Below are positions 1 to 8,421 of a stretch of DNA of 64,000 nucleotides, piece after piece. Origin of the DNA: Kiloniellaceae bacterium (lineage in GTDB: Bacteria > Pseudomonadota > Alphaproteobacteria > Kiloniellales > J153); assembly GCA_021776095.1 (NCBI GenBank), contig JAJFGO010000098.1, positions 120,698-184,697 on the forward strand, in the 5' to 3' direction. The notes below the pieces were generated by a model. It made no database searches, was not told where the DNA came from, and saw only the letters and a program-made list of their open reading frames with translations. The translations under genes were made by a program, and so were the position numbers. Each line of letters opens with the position of its first letter. Positions within the stretch are counted from its first letter, which is position 1.

Positions 1-267
1 GATCTCTTGACCCGCGCGGTCAACGGCACCCTGATTCGCACCAGCCTAACCAGCGTCACCACCTTGCTGGCCCTGATCTCGCTCGCGGTTTTCGGCGGCG
101 AGGTGATCCGCGGTTTCTCGATCGCGCTGATATGGGGCGTGGTGATCGGAACCTTTTCGTCCTGGGGCCTGGCGGTCCCGATCCTCAGCTACACCAACCT
201 GCGGGTCGGCGTGACCGGAGCGACCGACGATCCGGCAGAGAAAACCAAGGCCGCGGAGAAGAGTTAG
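1..267 (+). CDS. secF: Protein translocase subunit SecF, C-terminal fragment
   Basis: This is the last 88 codons of SecF, the inner-membrane subunit that works with SecD to use the proton gradient in late protein export. The frame is open to the left edge, so the start lies outside the window. The visible part holds the family's last two membrane segments. The stretch TSVTTLLALISLAVFGGEVI and the following FSIALIWGVVIGTFSSW match the conserved SecF C-terminus. A short charged cytoplasmic tail ends in KAAEKS. secD would be expected upstream. The identification is by recognition of the conserved end only. Confidence 0.9.
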   Translation, partial: DLLTRAVNGTLIRTSLTSVTTLLALISLAVFGGEVIRGFSIALIWGVVIGTFSSWGLAVPILSYTNLRVGVTGATDDPAEKTKAAEKS

Positions 268-422
268 AGCTCGCGGCGCGCCGGGGGTCCTGAGCGACCT
301 ATTGGGCCCTCGCCTTCAGGCATCAAGCAACCCCAGGCCCATTTCCCATGCGGCCGTCATCCCGAACCTGACCAGGGGTGACGAATTTATTTTTTGGCAG
401 TATGTACTTTTGCACGAACGCG

Positions 423-448
423 AAACGGGGCCCCGAAGGGCCCCGTTT
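423..448 (-). terminator. Hairpin terminator between secF and the PuuD-like gene
   Basis: An 11-bp GC-rich stem (AAACGGGGCCC pairing with GGGCCCCGTTT) closes on a four-base loop. It lies 26 bases past the stop codon of the minus-strand gene ending at 475. The arms end in AAA/TTT, and TGTTTT follows on the plus strand, so it could work in both directions. The secF transcript reads toward it from the other side, about 155 bases after its stop. Confidence 0.75.
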
Positions 449-474
449 GTTTTAGCCTTAGCGGCCAGAGGCGA

Positions 475-1071
475 TTAGTAGATGTTCTGTGCCGAGACCA
501 TGGCGAAGAGCATGGGGAACGACAGCAGGGTGTTGGTCCGCGAGAACAGCATGGCCGTGCGGGCCGACTTCGCTTTCTCCTCCGCACTGGCCTCAACGAT
601 TCCCAGCGCTCGCTTCTGGTTTGGCCAGATGACGAACCAGACATTGAACCACATAATGATGCCCAGCCACATGCCGATGCCGATCGCCGTATGCTTGGCC
701 ACACCACCGCCGACGCTAAGCGTTAGGGCGTCGACCAAATAGCCGTTCAGCATGGCCACGATCAGGCCGGTCACGATGGTGCCCATGGCGCCCCAACGGA
801 ACCACCACAGGGCTGCCGGCGCGATTACCTTGCCGATGGCGGGCTTCTGTTCGTCCGGGATTTTCGGCATGTTCGGAATCTGGACGAAATTGAAGTACCA
901 CAACAGCCCGATCCACATCACGCCGCTGAGCACGTGCAACCAGCGGAAGAAAAACACGCCGAACTGGTCGCCGCTGTATCCCTGCTGCGCGTAGTAGAGG
1001 ATGAACAGGCCGACCGCGAGGATCAGCCCCGCGATAACGGTCTTCTTGAGATCAGTTAAGATGGCAGCCAT
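475..1071 (-). CDS. PuuD-like (urate hydroxylase N-terminal domain type) membrane protein
   Basis: A 198-residue hydrophobic protein with about five membrane segments. The motifs RWLHVLSGVMWIGLLWYFNF and the later IMWFNVWFVIWPNQKRALGI are typical of the membrane domain (DUF989) of urate hydroxylase PuuD. Full PuuD oxidises urate and carries a C-terminal cytochrome c domain. That domain is absent here, so only the membrane half is present and urate oxidation is not assured. Such stand-alone forms are common in marine alphaproteobacteria, as I recall them. The gene is a single unit followed by a strong terminator. The start is the ATG at 1071. No purine-catabolism genes are adjacent. Confidence 0.65.
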   Translation of the reverse strand: MAAILTDLKKTVIAGLILAVGLFILYYAQQGYSGDQFGVFFFRWLHVLSGVMWIGLLWYFNFVQIPNMPKIPDEQKPAIGKVIAPAALWWFRWGAMGTIVTGLIVAMLNGYLVDALTLSVGGGVAKHTAIGIGMWLGIIMWFNVWFVIWPNQKRALGIVEASAEEKAKSARTAMLFSRTNTLLSFPMLFAMVSAQNIY

Positions 1072-1265
1072 GTTTAGGTCCTTCCCCCGAGAGTGTCGCT
1101 GCGCAACACTATCATAAGTTTTTGTGGATTCGCGGCTATTTAGCCCATGATTTTCCTATGGACTCTTGGCGCGGCGTTGTCTTCCAACACTGTTTGGCGG
1201 CGCCGAATCCCATGCCGGGAATTTAGGTCTTGGGACCGAATTTGCCAAGTGGCCGCGCCGCCGTC

Positions 1266-2099
1266 ATGACCGGTCGCGCGAGCGCGTATTGCAGAAATCA
1301 GGTCCGCCGTTTGGATCATGATCGCTATCTGACCGGCCTATTCGCCCCGGCCGGCCGGCGCGCCGATATTTTCGCGCTCTATGCCTTCAACCTGGAAATC
1401 GCAAAGACCGCCGAATTGGTTAGTGAACCGATGATCGGGCGCATACGTCTGGAATGGTGGCGCGAGGCCATCGCGGAAATTTACGAAGGCCAACCGCGCG
1501 CCCACGAGGTCGTCGCCGCACTGTCCCCATCGATCCGCGAGTGCCATTTAACTCGGGACTATTTCGAGCGCCTGATCGCGGCCCGCGAAATCGACTTGGA
1601 CGATTGGCAGCCGGATACGCTTGAGGCATTGGAGGACTATGCCCGCGAGACTTCGGTGCCTTTGGTTTCGCTGGCGCTGGAGATACTAGGCCAGGGGGGC
1701 GAAGCCGCTCGGGCGGCTGCGGCACCGGTCGGCATGGCCTGGGCTCTGACCGGTTTGGTGCGCGCGGTTCCCTTCCATGCCCGCCAAATGCGGATCCGGC
1801 TGCCGCGTGACCTTATGGCCGCCCATGGCGCCCGGCCGGGCGCGCTCTTGGAACTGCGCTCGTCGCCGGAACTTCGCGCGACCGTCGCGCGGATCGCGGC
1901 ACGGGCCTGGGAGCATCTTGCGATCCTGGATCGTCCGCCCAAGGCGGCCCAAGCAGCCCTGTTGCCGGCGACTCTCGCACGAGGATATTTGGCAATTCTG
2001 GAGCGCGCCGGTTACGATCCTTTCGACGCACGGGTTCAACACCCGGATCCGGCAGCGGCTTGGCGCCTGACCTGGGCCCGTTTGCGCCGGCGGATTTGA
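1266..2099 (+). CDS. Squalene/phytoene synthase family protein, NDUFAF6-like
   Basis: A protein of 277 residues with the all-alpha prenyl synthase fold (SQS_PSY family). Recognisable blocks are AGRRADIFALYAFNLEIAKT near the N-terminus, IRLEWWREAI, and GMAWALTGLVRAVPFHARQ. The Asp-rich DxxxD motifs that bind diphosphate in true squalene and phytoene synthases are not visible; NLEIAKTAE stands where the first would be. This matches the catalytically silent NDUFAF6 type, known in mitochondria as a complex I assembly factor and often encoded beside secDF in alphaproteobacteria. The ATG at 1266 is preferred over a TTG 36 bases upstream. The gene is followed closely by a cupin gene and may be co-transcribed with it. 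Confidence 0.75.
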   Translation: MTGRASAYCRNQVRRLDHDRYLTGLFAPAGRRADIFALYAFNLEIAKTAELVSEPMIGRIRLEWWREAIAEIYEGQPRAHEVVAALSPSIRECHLTRDYFERLIAAREIDLDDWQPDTLEALEDYARETSVPLVSLALEILGQGGEAARAAAAPVGMAWALTGLVRAVPFHARQMRIRLPRDLMAAHGARPGALLELRSSPELRATVARIAARAWEHLAILDRPPKAAQAALLPATLARGYLAILERAGYDPFDARVQHPDPAAAWRLTWARLRRRI

Positions 2100-2128
2100 A
2101 TTGGGGTGCGTAGGCGAGGAGAGCACAC

Positions 2129-2497
2129 ATGACCGAACGCAATTTCTTCAACCTGTCCGACTTGGACCAAGGCATCGCCCGTGAATTGACGACGGGAATC
2201 TCGGCCCGGGTTTTCCCCGGCGACCAGGCCATGCTCTCCCTGGTTACCCTGGTGCCCAACGCCGAAGGCAAGATCCACGACCATCCGGAGGAGCAGTGGG
2301 GCGTCATGCTGGAAGGAGACGGTGTTCGCATTCAGGACGGTCGCGAGGTGTTGGTCAAAGCGGGCGATTTCTGGCGCACGCCGGGAGGAGTGCCGCACGG
2401 CCTACGGGCCGGGGTCCAGGGCGCCAAAGTCCTCGACGTTTTTGCCCCGCCGCGCGAGGAGTACAAGAAAACCGGCCAAGGTTTCGGCGGGACCTAG
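2129..2497 (+). CDS. Small cupin-domain protein
   Basis: A 122-residue single-domain cupin. The metal-binding motif 1 appears as KIHDHPEEQWGVMLEGDG, where the two His and one Glu are the usual ligands. Motif 2 appears as TPGGVPHGLRAG. The fold is a small beta-barrel; the substrate cannot be read from sequence. The RBS GGCGAGGAG lies just before the ATG. The RraA-family gene follows 32 bases after its stop, so the two may share a transcript and act on a related oxo-acid or sugar-acid substrate, which is an inference. Confidence 0.75.
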   Translation: MTERNFFNLSDLDQGIARELTTGISARVFPGDQAMLSLVTLVPNAEGKIHDHPEEQWGVMLEGDGVRIQDGREVLVKAGDFWRTPGGVPHGLRAGVQGAKVLDVFAPPREEYKKTGQGFGGT

Positions 2498-2529
2498 AGC
2501 GCCAAAAGGGAAAGCTGGGGAGGGCCGGA

Positions 2530-3195
2530 ATGCCGATCCAACGTCACGAGATTGACTTCGGACCTCTGACCGAAGCGGAGATCGCCGCCTGGCGCGAAAT
2601 TCCGCCGGCGATTGCCAGCGATTGTATGAACCGGAGCCAGTTTATGGCCGCCGCCATTAAGCCGGTCACCGCCGGAACCCGCCTGGCCGGTCAAGCGCGC
2701 ACCGTTACCAGCATGGTCGGAGACAATGGGGTCAGCCATGTGGCGACCGCCCTACTGCGTCCGGGCGAGGTCCTGGTGATCGATGCCCGGGGCTATGCCG
2801 ACATCGCGGTTTGGGGCGGTGTCGCGACCCGCGCGGCCATGGTCAAAAGCGCGGCCGGCGTGGTGATCGACGGCGCTGTCCGCGATGTCGCCGAAATTCG
2901 CGAACTGGGTTTTGCCTGCTTTACTCGCGCTGTTGTGCCCGGCGGCCCCCATAAGGGATTCGGTGGGGTCATCGACGGCCCGATCGCCTGTGCCGGCTGT
3001 CCCGTTTCGCCGGGGGATATCGTGCTTGGCGACGACGATGGCGTTGCCGTGGTGCCTCTAGCGCGCTGGCGGGCTGTCTATGCGGCCTGCCGGGACAAGT
3101 TGGAGCAGGAGCAGGGCTGGCTGCGCGAGATTGCCGCCGGCAAAACCATGGTGGAACTGCTCGGCCTAACCGAGGCCGAGATCCTTCGAGACTAA
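2530..3195 (+). CDS. RraA family protein (4-hydroxy-4-methyl-2-oxoglutarate aldolase-like)
   Basis: A 221-residue RraA/HMG-aldolase fold protein, a family formerly annotated as dimethylmenaquinone methyltransferase. The conserved blocks GGVATRAAMVKSAAGVVIDG and VRDVAEIRELGF carry the Arg and Asp used for pyruvate and metal binding in the aldolase branch, while LGDDDGVAVVP lies near the C-terminus. Members are either divalent-metal aldolases for 4-carboxy-4-hydroxy-2-oxoacids or RNase E inhibitors. The retained D/R pair favours the aldolase type. The start ATG at 2530 has GGAGGGCC upstream. The gene converges with trmFO, with only four bases between the stops. Confidence 0.8.
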   Translation: MPIQRHEIDFGPLTEAEIAAWREIPPAIASDCMNRSQFMAAAIKPVTAGTRLAGQARTVTSMVGDNGVSHVATALLRPGEVLVIDARGYADIAVWGGVATRAAMVKSAAGVVIDGAVRDVAEIRELGFACFTRAVVPGGPHKGFGGVIDGPIACAGCPVSPGDIVLGDDDGVAVVPLARWRAVYAACRDKLEQEQGWLREIAAGKTMVELLGLTEAEILRD

Positions 3196-3199
3196 CCTG

Positions 3200-4585
3200 T
3201 TATTCCGCCGCCTCTTGGCTTTGGGCGGCTTGCCAAGCCGCCAGTTCGGCCAGTGCGCGGGCGCTGAGGGCAGCCTTGCGGTCGCGGCCCTTGAGCCGCT
3301 TTTTGCCTTTGAGACCTTCTTGGCCTTCGAGGGGCGGAAACAGCCCGAAATTGACGTTCATGGGCTGGAAGGTCTTGGCGTCGGCACCACCGGTGATGTG
3401 GCCGAGCAGGGCACCATGGGCGGTGGTGGGTGGCGGCGCGCTGAGGACCTGGCCCAGGCGTTCGGCCGCCGCGAAGCGGCCCGCGAGTAAACCGATGGCG
3501 GCAGATTCCACATAGCCCTCGACGCCGGTTATCTGGCCGGCGAAACGCAGGCGCGGTTGGGCCTTGAGGCGCAAGCGGGCGTCCAGCATCTCGGGCGCGT
3601 TCAGGAAGGTATTGCGGTGCAACCCGCCCAGCCGGGCGAATTCGGCCTCTTCCAGGCCCGGGATGCTCCGGAAGATGCGGACTTGCTCGGCGTACTTCAG
3701 CTTGGTTTGAAAACCGACCAGGTTGTAGAGCGTGCCGAGCGCGTTGTCTTGACGCAGTTGGACCACGGCATGGGCACGGCGGCCGGTGCGTGGATCGGTG
3801 AGGCCGACCGGCTTCATGGGGCCGAAGCGCAGAGTCTCGGGCCCGCGCGCGGCCATGATTTCGATCGGCAGGCAGCCCTCGAAATAGGGCGTGCCTTCCC
3901 ACTCCTTGAATTCGGTCTTCTCCCCGGCTAGGAGCGCGGCGATGAAGCCATCGTACTGCGACTGATCCAGGGGGCAATTGATGTAGTCGGCGCCGTCCCC
4001 GCCGGGGCCGACCTTGTCGTAGCGCGACTGGAACCAGGCGATGTCCAGGTTCACGCTATCTTTGTGAACGATAGGCGCGATGGCATCGAAGAAGGCCAGG
4101 TCCGCGGCACCGGTCAGGCCACGCACCGCTTCAGCCAGGGCCGGTGAGGTCAGGGGACCGGTTGCCACGATGACCGAATCCCAATCCTCGGGCGGCAGGC
4201 CGTCGATTTCCTCGCGCCGGATATCGATCAGAGGTTCGGCCTCGAGGTGTTCCGTGACCATGCCTGAAAAGCCGTCGCGGTCGACTGCAAGGGCCCCTCC
4301 AGCCGGCAGCTTGTGACCATCGGCGGCTGTCATGATCAGTGAGCCGAGGCGGCGCATTTCCTCGTGCAGCAGGCCGACGGCGTTGTAGTCGAGATCGTCG
4401 GAGCGGAAGGAATTAGAGCAGACCAGCTCCGCCAGGCCGTCGCCTTGATGGGCCTCGGTGCCACGCAGGGGGCGCATCTCGTGCAGGACCGCCGGGACCC
4501 CGGAGCGGGCCAGTTGCCAGGCGGCCTCGCTGCCGGCCAGGCCGCCGCCGACAACGTGAACTGGAGTCTTGGGGTGATCTGACAT
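3200..4585 (-). CDS. trmFO: Methylenetetrahydrofolate-tRNA-(uracil-5-)-methyltransferase TrmFO
   Basis: A 461-residue FAD- and folate-dependent enzyme that makes m5U54 in the T-loop of tRNAs using 5,10-methylenetetrahydrofolate as carbon donor. The N-terminal dinucleotide fold [18 protein letters not shown] binds FAD. The blocks [32 protein letters not shown] and [15 protein letters not shown] are diagnostic of TrmFO rather than GidA/MnmG. The C-terminal [20 protein letters not shown] block is also family-typical. I place the start at the ATG at 4585, which opens directly on the FAD-binding strand; a longer frame to 4624 lacks recognisable homology. Confidence 0.95.
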   Translation of the reverse strand: MSDHPKTPVHVVGGGLAGSEAAWQLARSGVPAVLHEMRPLRGTEAHQGDGLAELVCSNSFRSDDLDYNAVGLLHEEMRRLGSLIMTAADGHKLPAGGALAVDRDGFSGMVTEHLEAEPLIDIRREEIDGLPPEDWDSVIVATGPLTSPALAEAVRGLTGAADLAFFDAIAPIVHKDSVNLDIAWFQSRYDKVGPGGDGADYINCPLDQSQYDGFIAALLAGEKTEFKEWEGTPYFEGCLPIEIMAARGPETLRFGPMKPVGLTDPRTGRRAHAVVQLRQDNALGTLYNLVGFQTKLKYAEQVRIFRSIPGLEEAEFARLGGLHRNTFLNAPEMLDARLRLKAQPRLRFAGQITGVEGYVESAAIGLLAGRFAAAERLGQVLSAPPPTTAHGALLGHITGGADAKTFQPMNVNFGLFPPLEGQEGLKGKKRLKGRDRKAALSARALAELAAWQAAQSQEAAE

Positions 4586-4681
4586 TTCGACGGCAGAAGT
4601 ACTCTTCGCATGGCGCGTGGGCAAGTCGGACAGACTTGAGCTAGACTTGGGTAAGTCCTGAGAAATGTAAAGGAGAACCGA

Positions 4682-5707
4682 GTGTTGCGCCTATCGATCC
4701 TCGATCAGTCCATTGGCACCAGCGGCCGGCCGCACGGCCAGGCGATCCGCGATACCTTGGCCATGGCGAAGTTGTGCGATGAGCTGGGCTACGATCGATT
4801 TTGGGTGTCCGAACATCACAACCACCCGACCATCCTAGGCACCGCGCCGGAGATTCTGATCGCGGCGATTGCCGCGACCACCCAGCGTATTCGGGTTGGC
4901 GCGGCCGGCATCATGTTACCGCACTACTCGCCCTTCAAGGTTGCCGAGCAGTTCCGTGTGCTAGATGCCATGGCACCGGGGCGGATCGATCTGGGCCTTG
5001 GCCGCGCGCCCGGGTCGGACGGTCGCACTGCTTTCGCGCTCAATCCCATGGCGAACGAACGCCCGGCGCAATTCCCAGCCGACGTGCGCGACCTTATGGC
5101 TTGGGTCAGCGCCACGCCGCTGCCCGAGGGGCACCCCTTCGCCAGCCTGCGCGCCTTTCCCGAAGGCGATACCGTGCCGGAATTCTGGCTGCTGGGCAGT
5201 TCCGATTACGGTGCCCAGGTTGCGGCCCATTTCGGGCTGCCTTATTGCTTTGCCTGGTTCTTCACCGACGGGCGTGGCGGGGCCGAGGCCCTCAAGCTCT
5301 ACCGCGATAATTACCAGCCGAGCGACCGGCACCGGGAACCCCATTCCGCCTTGTGCGTTTGGGCCATGGCCGCGGAGACGCGCGAAGAGGCCGAGTATCA
5401 CTATGCGTCTCGCGCCAAGTGGCAGCTCTACCGGAGCCAAGGGGTTTTCGGTCCGCTCGACCCGCCCGATGTGGCGCTCGCGCATTCTTACACGAAAGCA
5501 GAGGCGGCAAAGATAGAGGATCTGAAACGCCGCGCCTTCATCGGCACGGGCCCCGACGTCGCCGCGCGCATTCGGAACCTGGCAGAAGAACAGGGCGTGC
5601 AGGAGATCGCGATCGTCACCTGGGCCACGGACGAAATTGCGCGCCGCAAGAGCTATGAAATCCTGGCAAAGGAGTTCGCGTTGGAAGCGGCGGAGCGCCT
5701 CTCCTGA
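4682..5707 (+). CDS. Luciferase-like monooxygenase family oxidoreductase (MsnO8 type)
   Basis: A 341-residue TIM-barrel flavin-dependent oxidoreductase of the LLM class. The N-terminal [20 protein letters not shown] and the block [12 protein letters not shown] are typical of the MsnO8-type subgroup. [19 protein letters not shown] and [14 protein letters not shown] follow. The usual cofactor is F420 or FMN; the substrate is unknown. The GTG start at 4682 is preceded by AAAGGAG at good spacing. It is divergent from trmFO, with about 96 bases between the starts, so promoters for both genes must lie there. Confidence 0.85.
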   Translation: MLRLSILDQSIGTSGRPHGQAIRDTLAMAKLCDELGYDRFWVSEHHNHPTILGTAPEILIAAIAATTQRIRVGAAGIMLPHYSPFKVAEQFRVLDAMAPGRIDLGLGRAPGSDGRTAFALNPMANERPAQFPADVRDLMAWVSATPLPEGHPFASLRAFPEGDTVPEFWLLGSSDYGAQVAAHFGLPYCFAWFFTDGRGGAEALKLYRDNYQPSDRHREPHSALCVWAMAAETREEAEYHYASRAKWQLYRSQGVFGPLDPPDVALAHSYTKAEAAKIEDLKRRAFIGTGPDVAARIRNLAEEQGVQEIAIVTWATDEIARRKSYEILAKEFALEAAERLS

Positions 5708-5776
5708 CAGAATGGTGTCAGGAGGACCCTGATAGAAAACCCTATTCGAGTTAATTTTGGGTTCAGGGACAGGGAA

Positions 5777-6418
5777 ATGGAGACGACAATGGATTATCTG
5801 CCCGGCATCCTGCTTGCGTATTCCGCGTTCTTGCTTTCGATCATGAGCCCGGGCCCGAACATCCTGGCGATCATCGGCACCTCAATGAGTATCGGCCGAA
5901 TGGAGGGGTTTCTCCTGGCTCTGGGGGTTGCGGCTGGCTCGTTGTGTTGGGCCAGCTTAACTGTGACAGGTTTATCCGCATTGTTGGCGGCTTACGCATC
6001 CGTGCTGACGATCATCAAAATCGTCGGCGGTCTATTTCTCTTGTGGTTGGCATTCAAGTCTATGCGTTCAGCAATGTCCTCGTACGACATTGAGACAATC
6101 GCGCTTTCTAACGGCAAGCGTGGAGCCTTCGGGTATTTTCTTCGGGGTTTGACGATTCAGATGACCAATCCAAAGGCCGCCTTGGCATGGATCGCGGTCA
6201 TCTCGCTTGGCTTGCAGGGTAATGCGCCTATTTGGGTCGGTCTGTCCATTGTGGCCGGAACCGCAGTTCTTTCCGCTGTAATCCACTGCCTTTATGCATT
6301 GGCGTTCTCGACCGAGATCATGGTGCGTATTTACGGGAAGGCGCGGCGAGGAATTCAGGGTGTATTGGGTGCTTTCTTTTGCTTCGCGGGGATTAAACTG
6401 CTGACAAGCCGCTCATAA
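5777..6418 (+). CDS. LysE/RhtB family amino acid exporter
   Basis: A 213-residue inner-membrane transporter with about six hydrophobic segments. The motif SIMSPGPNILAIIGTS near residue 22 is the signature of the LysE/RhtB family, which exports amino acids such as homoserine, threonine or lysine. TIQMTNPKAALAWIAVISLG is the second conserved block. The substrate cannot be deduced. The start is the ATG at 5777, with a second ATG 12 bases downstream also possible. Its codon use is somewhat less GC-biased at third positions than its neighbours'. Confidence 0.88.
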   Translation: METTMDYLPGILLAYSAFLLSIMSPGPNILAIIGTSMSIGRMEGFLLALGVAAGSLCWASLTVTGLSALLAAYASVLTIIKIVGGLFLLWLAFKSMRSAMSSYDIETIALSNGKRGAFGYFLRGLTIQMTNPKAALAWIAVISLGLQGNAPIWVGLSIVAGTAVLSAVIHCLYALAFSTEIMVRIYGKARRGIQGVLGAFFCFAGIKLLTSRS

Positions 6419-6520
6419 GGCCACGAGGACCGGCTATTGCGGCACCTGCTTTCCATTATTGAGCCCGGCGATTAGGATCGCCCAGCCGATTTATAATCTA
6501 AACAGTGGGAAATGCGGAAA

Positions 6521-6979
6521 ATGGCCGAGAAGCGTTGGCAGGTTTATCTATCGGGCGAAATCCACAGTGACTGGCGCGAGCAGATCCACGCCGGGGTCGA
6601 GGCCGCGGGCCTGCCGGTCGATCTTCTTTCGCCGGTGACCGATCACGACCGCAGCGACCGCTGCGGCGTCGCCATATTGGGCGAAGAGCCCTCGGCCTTC
6701 TGGCAGGACCATAAGGGTGCCAGGGTGAACGCCATCCGCAACCGCACTTTGATGCAGCGGGCCGATGTGGTGGTGGTGCGCTTTGGCGATAAATACAAGC
6801 AGTGGAACGCGGCCTTCGATGCCGGATGTGCCAGCACCCTCGGCAAACCGGTCATCATCTTGCACGATCCCGCCCTGAACCATGCCCTCAAAGAGGTCGA
6901 TGGCGCCGCCCTGGCAGTGGCGGAAACGCCGCAGCAGGTCGTTAAGCTGCTGGCCTATGCGATTGGGGGCAAGCTGTAA
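6521..6979 (+). CDS. YtoQ family protein
   Basis: A protein of 152 residues with a nucleoside 2-deoxyribosyltransferase-like fold. The opening WQVYLSGEIHSDWREQI and the blocks LLSPVTDHDRSDRCG, NRTLMQRADVVVVRFGDKY and KQWNAAFDAG are typical of the YtoQ family. The biochemical role of YtoQ is not established. I use the ATG at 6521 because the GGGA at 6507-6510 is correctly spaced from it; an ATG nine bases upstream is possible. It appears to be a single-gene unit. Confidence 0.82.
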   Translation: MAEKRWQVYLSGEIHSDWREQIHAGVEAAGLPVDLLSPVTDHDRSDRCGVAILGEEPSAFWQDHKGARVNAIRNRTLMQRADVVVVRFGDKYKQWNAAFDAGCASTLGKPVIILHDPALNHALKEVDGAALAVAETPQQVVKLLAYAIGGKL

Positions 6980-7095
6980 CTGCGAAAACCGAGCGGCGGA
7001 ATTGATCTCGGTCATTTACCGATCTCGGATGGAATCCATGATAAACTTGGCTTGGCATGCGGTAACGGGATCGACATGCAAGAGTGGAGTGACTC

Positions 7096-7473
7096 GTGCG
7101 GCGTTTTTATCTGACCATAATTGGCATTGCGGTCGCGATGACCTTGGCTGCAGGGCCATCTCAGTCCCAAGACGTGAATGTGCCGGAGTTATCGGCAGAA
7201 GCCCGCCAGGGCGGCGCGCTTTTTATGGGTAAGTGCGCTGGGTGTCACGGGTATTATGGCCAGGGGACGAAAAAGGGGCCACCCCTTTTGCACCCCTACT
7301 ATCGCCCCGGGCACCATTCGGACCAGTCATTCTGGGCTGCGATACGTAACGGCGCGCGGCAACATCATTGGTCCTTCGGGAACATGAAGCCTGTCGAGGG
7401 AGTCACCGACGAGCATATTCCGTTGATCATCCGCTATGTGCGCGAACTTCAGAATGCCAACGGCATTTTATGA
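7096..7473 (+). CDS. Small periplasmic c-type cytochrome
   Basis: A 125-residue class I cytochrome c. A signal peptide (RRFYLTIIGIAVAMTLAAGP) is followed by one haem-binding motif, CAGCH, around residue 50. A Met in NMKPVEG is a likely distal ligand. The segment after the haem site is His-rich (PYYRPGHHSDQ, ARQHHW), which is unusual. The start is a GTG at 7096 with GGAGTGA upstream. A second, unrelated cytochrome c gene follows about 100 bases later, so the two probably form a periplasmic electron-transfer pair. Partner oxidases are not in view. Confidence 0.82.
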   Translation: MRRFYLTIIGIAVAMTLAAGPSQSQDVNVPELSAEARQGGALFMGKCAGCHGYYGQGTKKGPPLLHPYYRPGHHSDQSFWAAIRNGARQHHWSFGNMKPVEGVTDEHIPLIIRYVRELQNANGIL

Positions 7474-7571
7474 TTCCGGCGCCGCCGCCATGGCGCTATA
7501 GCACGCGATCGGGAGCGAGAAAACGGGTCTATCCGGTATCTTTAGGGGAACTGCCGGACCAGGAGGAAGTC

Positions 7572-8153
7572 ATGAACAAGCACCGCGCCATCTTATATGT
7601 CGCCGTCCTCGGTCTAGCTTTCCTCGGAAACGTACCCGAGACCCCAACCTGGGCCGATAGCGGCCACACGCACGGTCCGGCGAGTCAGCGAGAGATGCTG
7701 GAGCAAATGCGCAGAATGCATAGCGATCACGCCCACGGGCATGATTTCGATGCCATGAGCGAGATGTCACCGGACGAAATGCGCCGTGTGATGGGACTTA
7801 TGATGGATATCGGTCTGGCGATGCCGCCGATGGACAGCCATCGGGGACGGGAAACCTTCTTGAACAAGGGTTGCGTGGTTTGTCATTCGGTCAACGGCGT
7901 TGGCGGAACAGTGGGACCGCCCTTGAATGCCACCGACATGCCCCAGCCTATGAGCGCCTTCGAGTTCGCCGCCAGGATGTGGCGCGGCGCCCCCGCCATG
8001 GCCCAGATGCAAGAGGAACTTTTGGGTGAGATCATTGATCTTAGCGGGCAAGACCTAGCCGATCTGGTCGCCTTTGCTCACGACCGGGCCGCACAGCAGG
8101 AGCTGACCGGCGAACAGGTTCCGGAACGTTTCCGCGCCCCTATTGTGCAATAG
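7572..8153 (+). CDS. Cytochrome c with a His/Met-rich N-terminal region
   Basis: A 193-residue exported protein. After a signal peptide ending near TWADSG, residues 33-90 are packed with His and Met (for example MRRMHSDHAHGHDFDAMSEM), then a c-type haem motif CVVCH appears near residue 103. The block GPPLNATDMPQPMSAFEF follows, and similar downstream blocks are seen in soluble mono-haem cytochromes. The N-terminal Met/His cluster resembles copper- or metal-handling proteins, so this cytochrome may sense or bind copper, which is an inference. The ATG at 7572 has CAGGAGGAAG upstream, a strong RBS. It follows another cytochrome gene. Confidence 0.78.
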   Translation: MNKHRAILYVAVLGLAFLGNVPETPTWADSGHTHGPASQREMLEQMRRMHSDHAHGHDFDAMSEMSPDEMRRVMGLMMDIGLAMPPMDSHRGRETFLNKGCVVCHSVNGVGGTVGPPLNATDMPQPMSAFEFAARMWRGAPAMAQMQEELLGEIIDLSGQDLADLVAFAHDRAAQQELTGEQVPERFRAPIVQ

Positions 8154-8185
8154 CGGTACGAGCTTCAGAGCAGGGCGTGTCGGAG

Positions 8186-8374
8186 TCAGCTGCCCCGGTC
8201 GCTGCGTTCCAAGCGCGCGATCAGGCTGACGCCGGCGCAGCCCGCCAAATAGCCAAGCAGCAGTGTGGTTAGGATGTGCAGGCCCAATTGATGGCCGGCC
8301 GATAAACCGGCCAAAAACATCGCGATGAAGGCACCGGTCCCGACCATGGGGTAGAGCGGTCTGTTGGAATACAT
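8186..8374 (-). CDS. Small two-segment membrane protein
   Basis: A 62-residue protein with two hydrophobic stretches (YPMVGTGAFIAMFLAGLSAG and HILTTLLLGYLAGCAGVSLI) and a basic end, IARLERSDRGS. The ATG at 8374 has AAAGGGGATCC upstream on the minus strand. I recognise no family. It ends tail-to-tail with the cytochrome gene and starts about 50 bases after the cyclase gene stop, so it may be on the cyclase transcript. Confidence 0.55.
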   Translation of the reverse strand: MYSNRPLYPMVGTGAFIAMFLAGLSAGHQLGLHILTTLLLGYLAGCAGVSLIARLERSDRGS

Positions 8375-8421
8375 AGCCGGATCCCCTTTCGTTGCCGGGA
8401 CGGGGTGCCCGTGGCCGAAGA

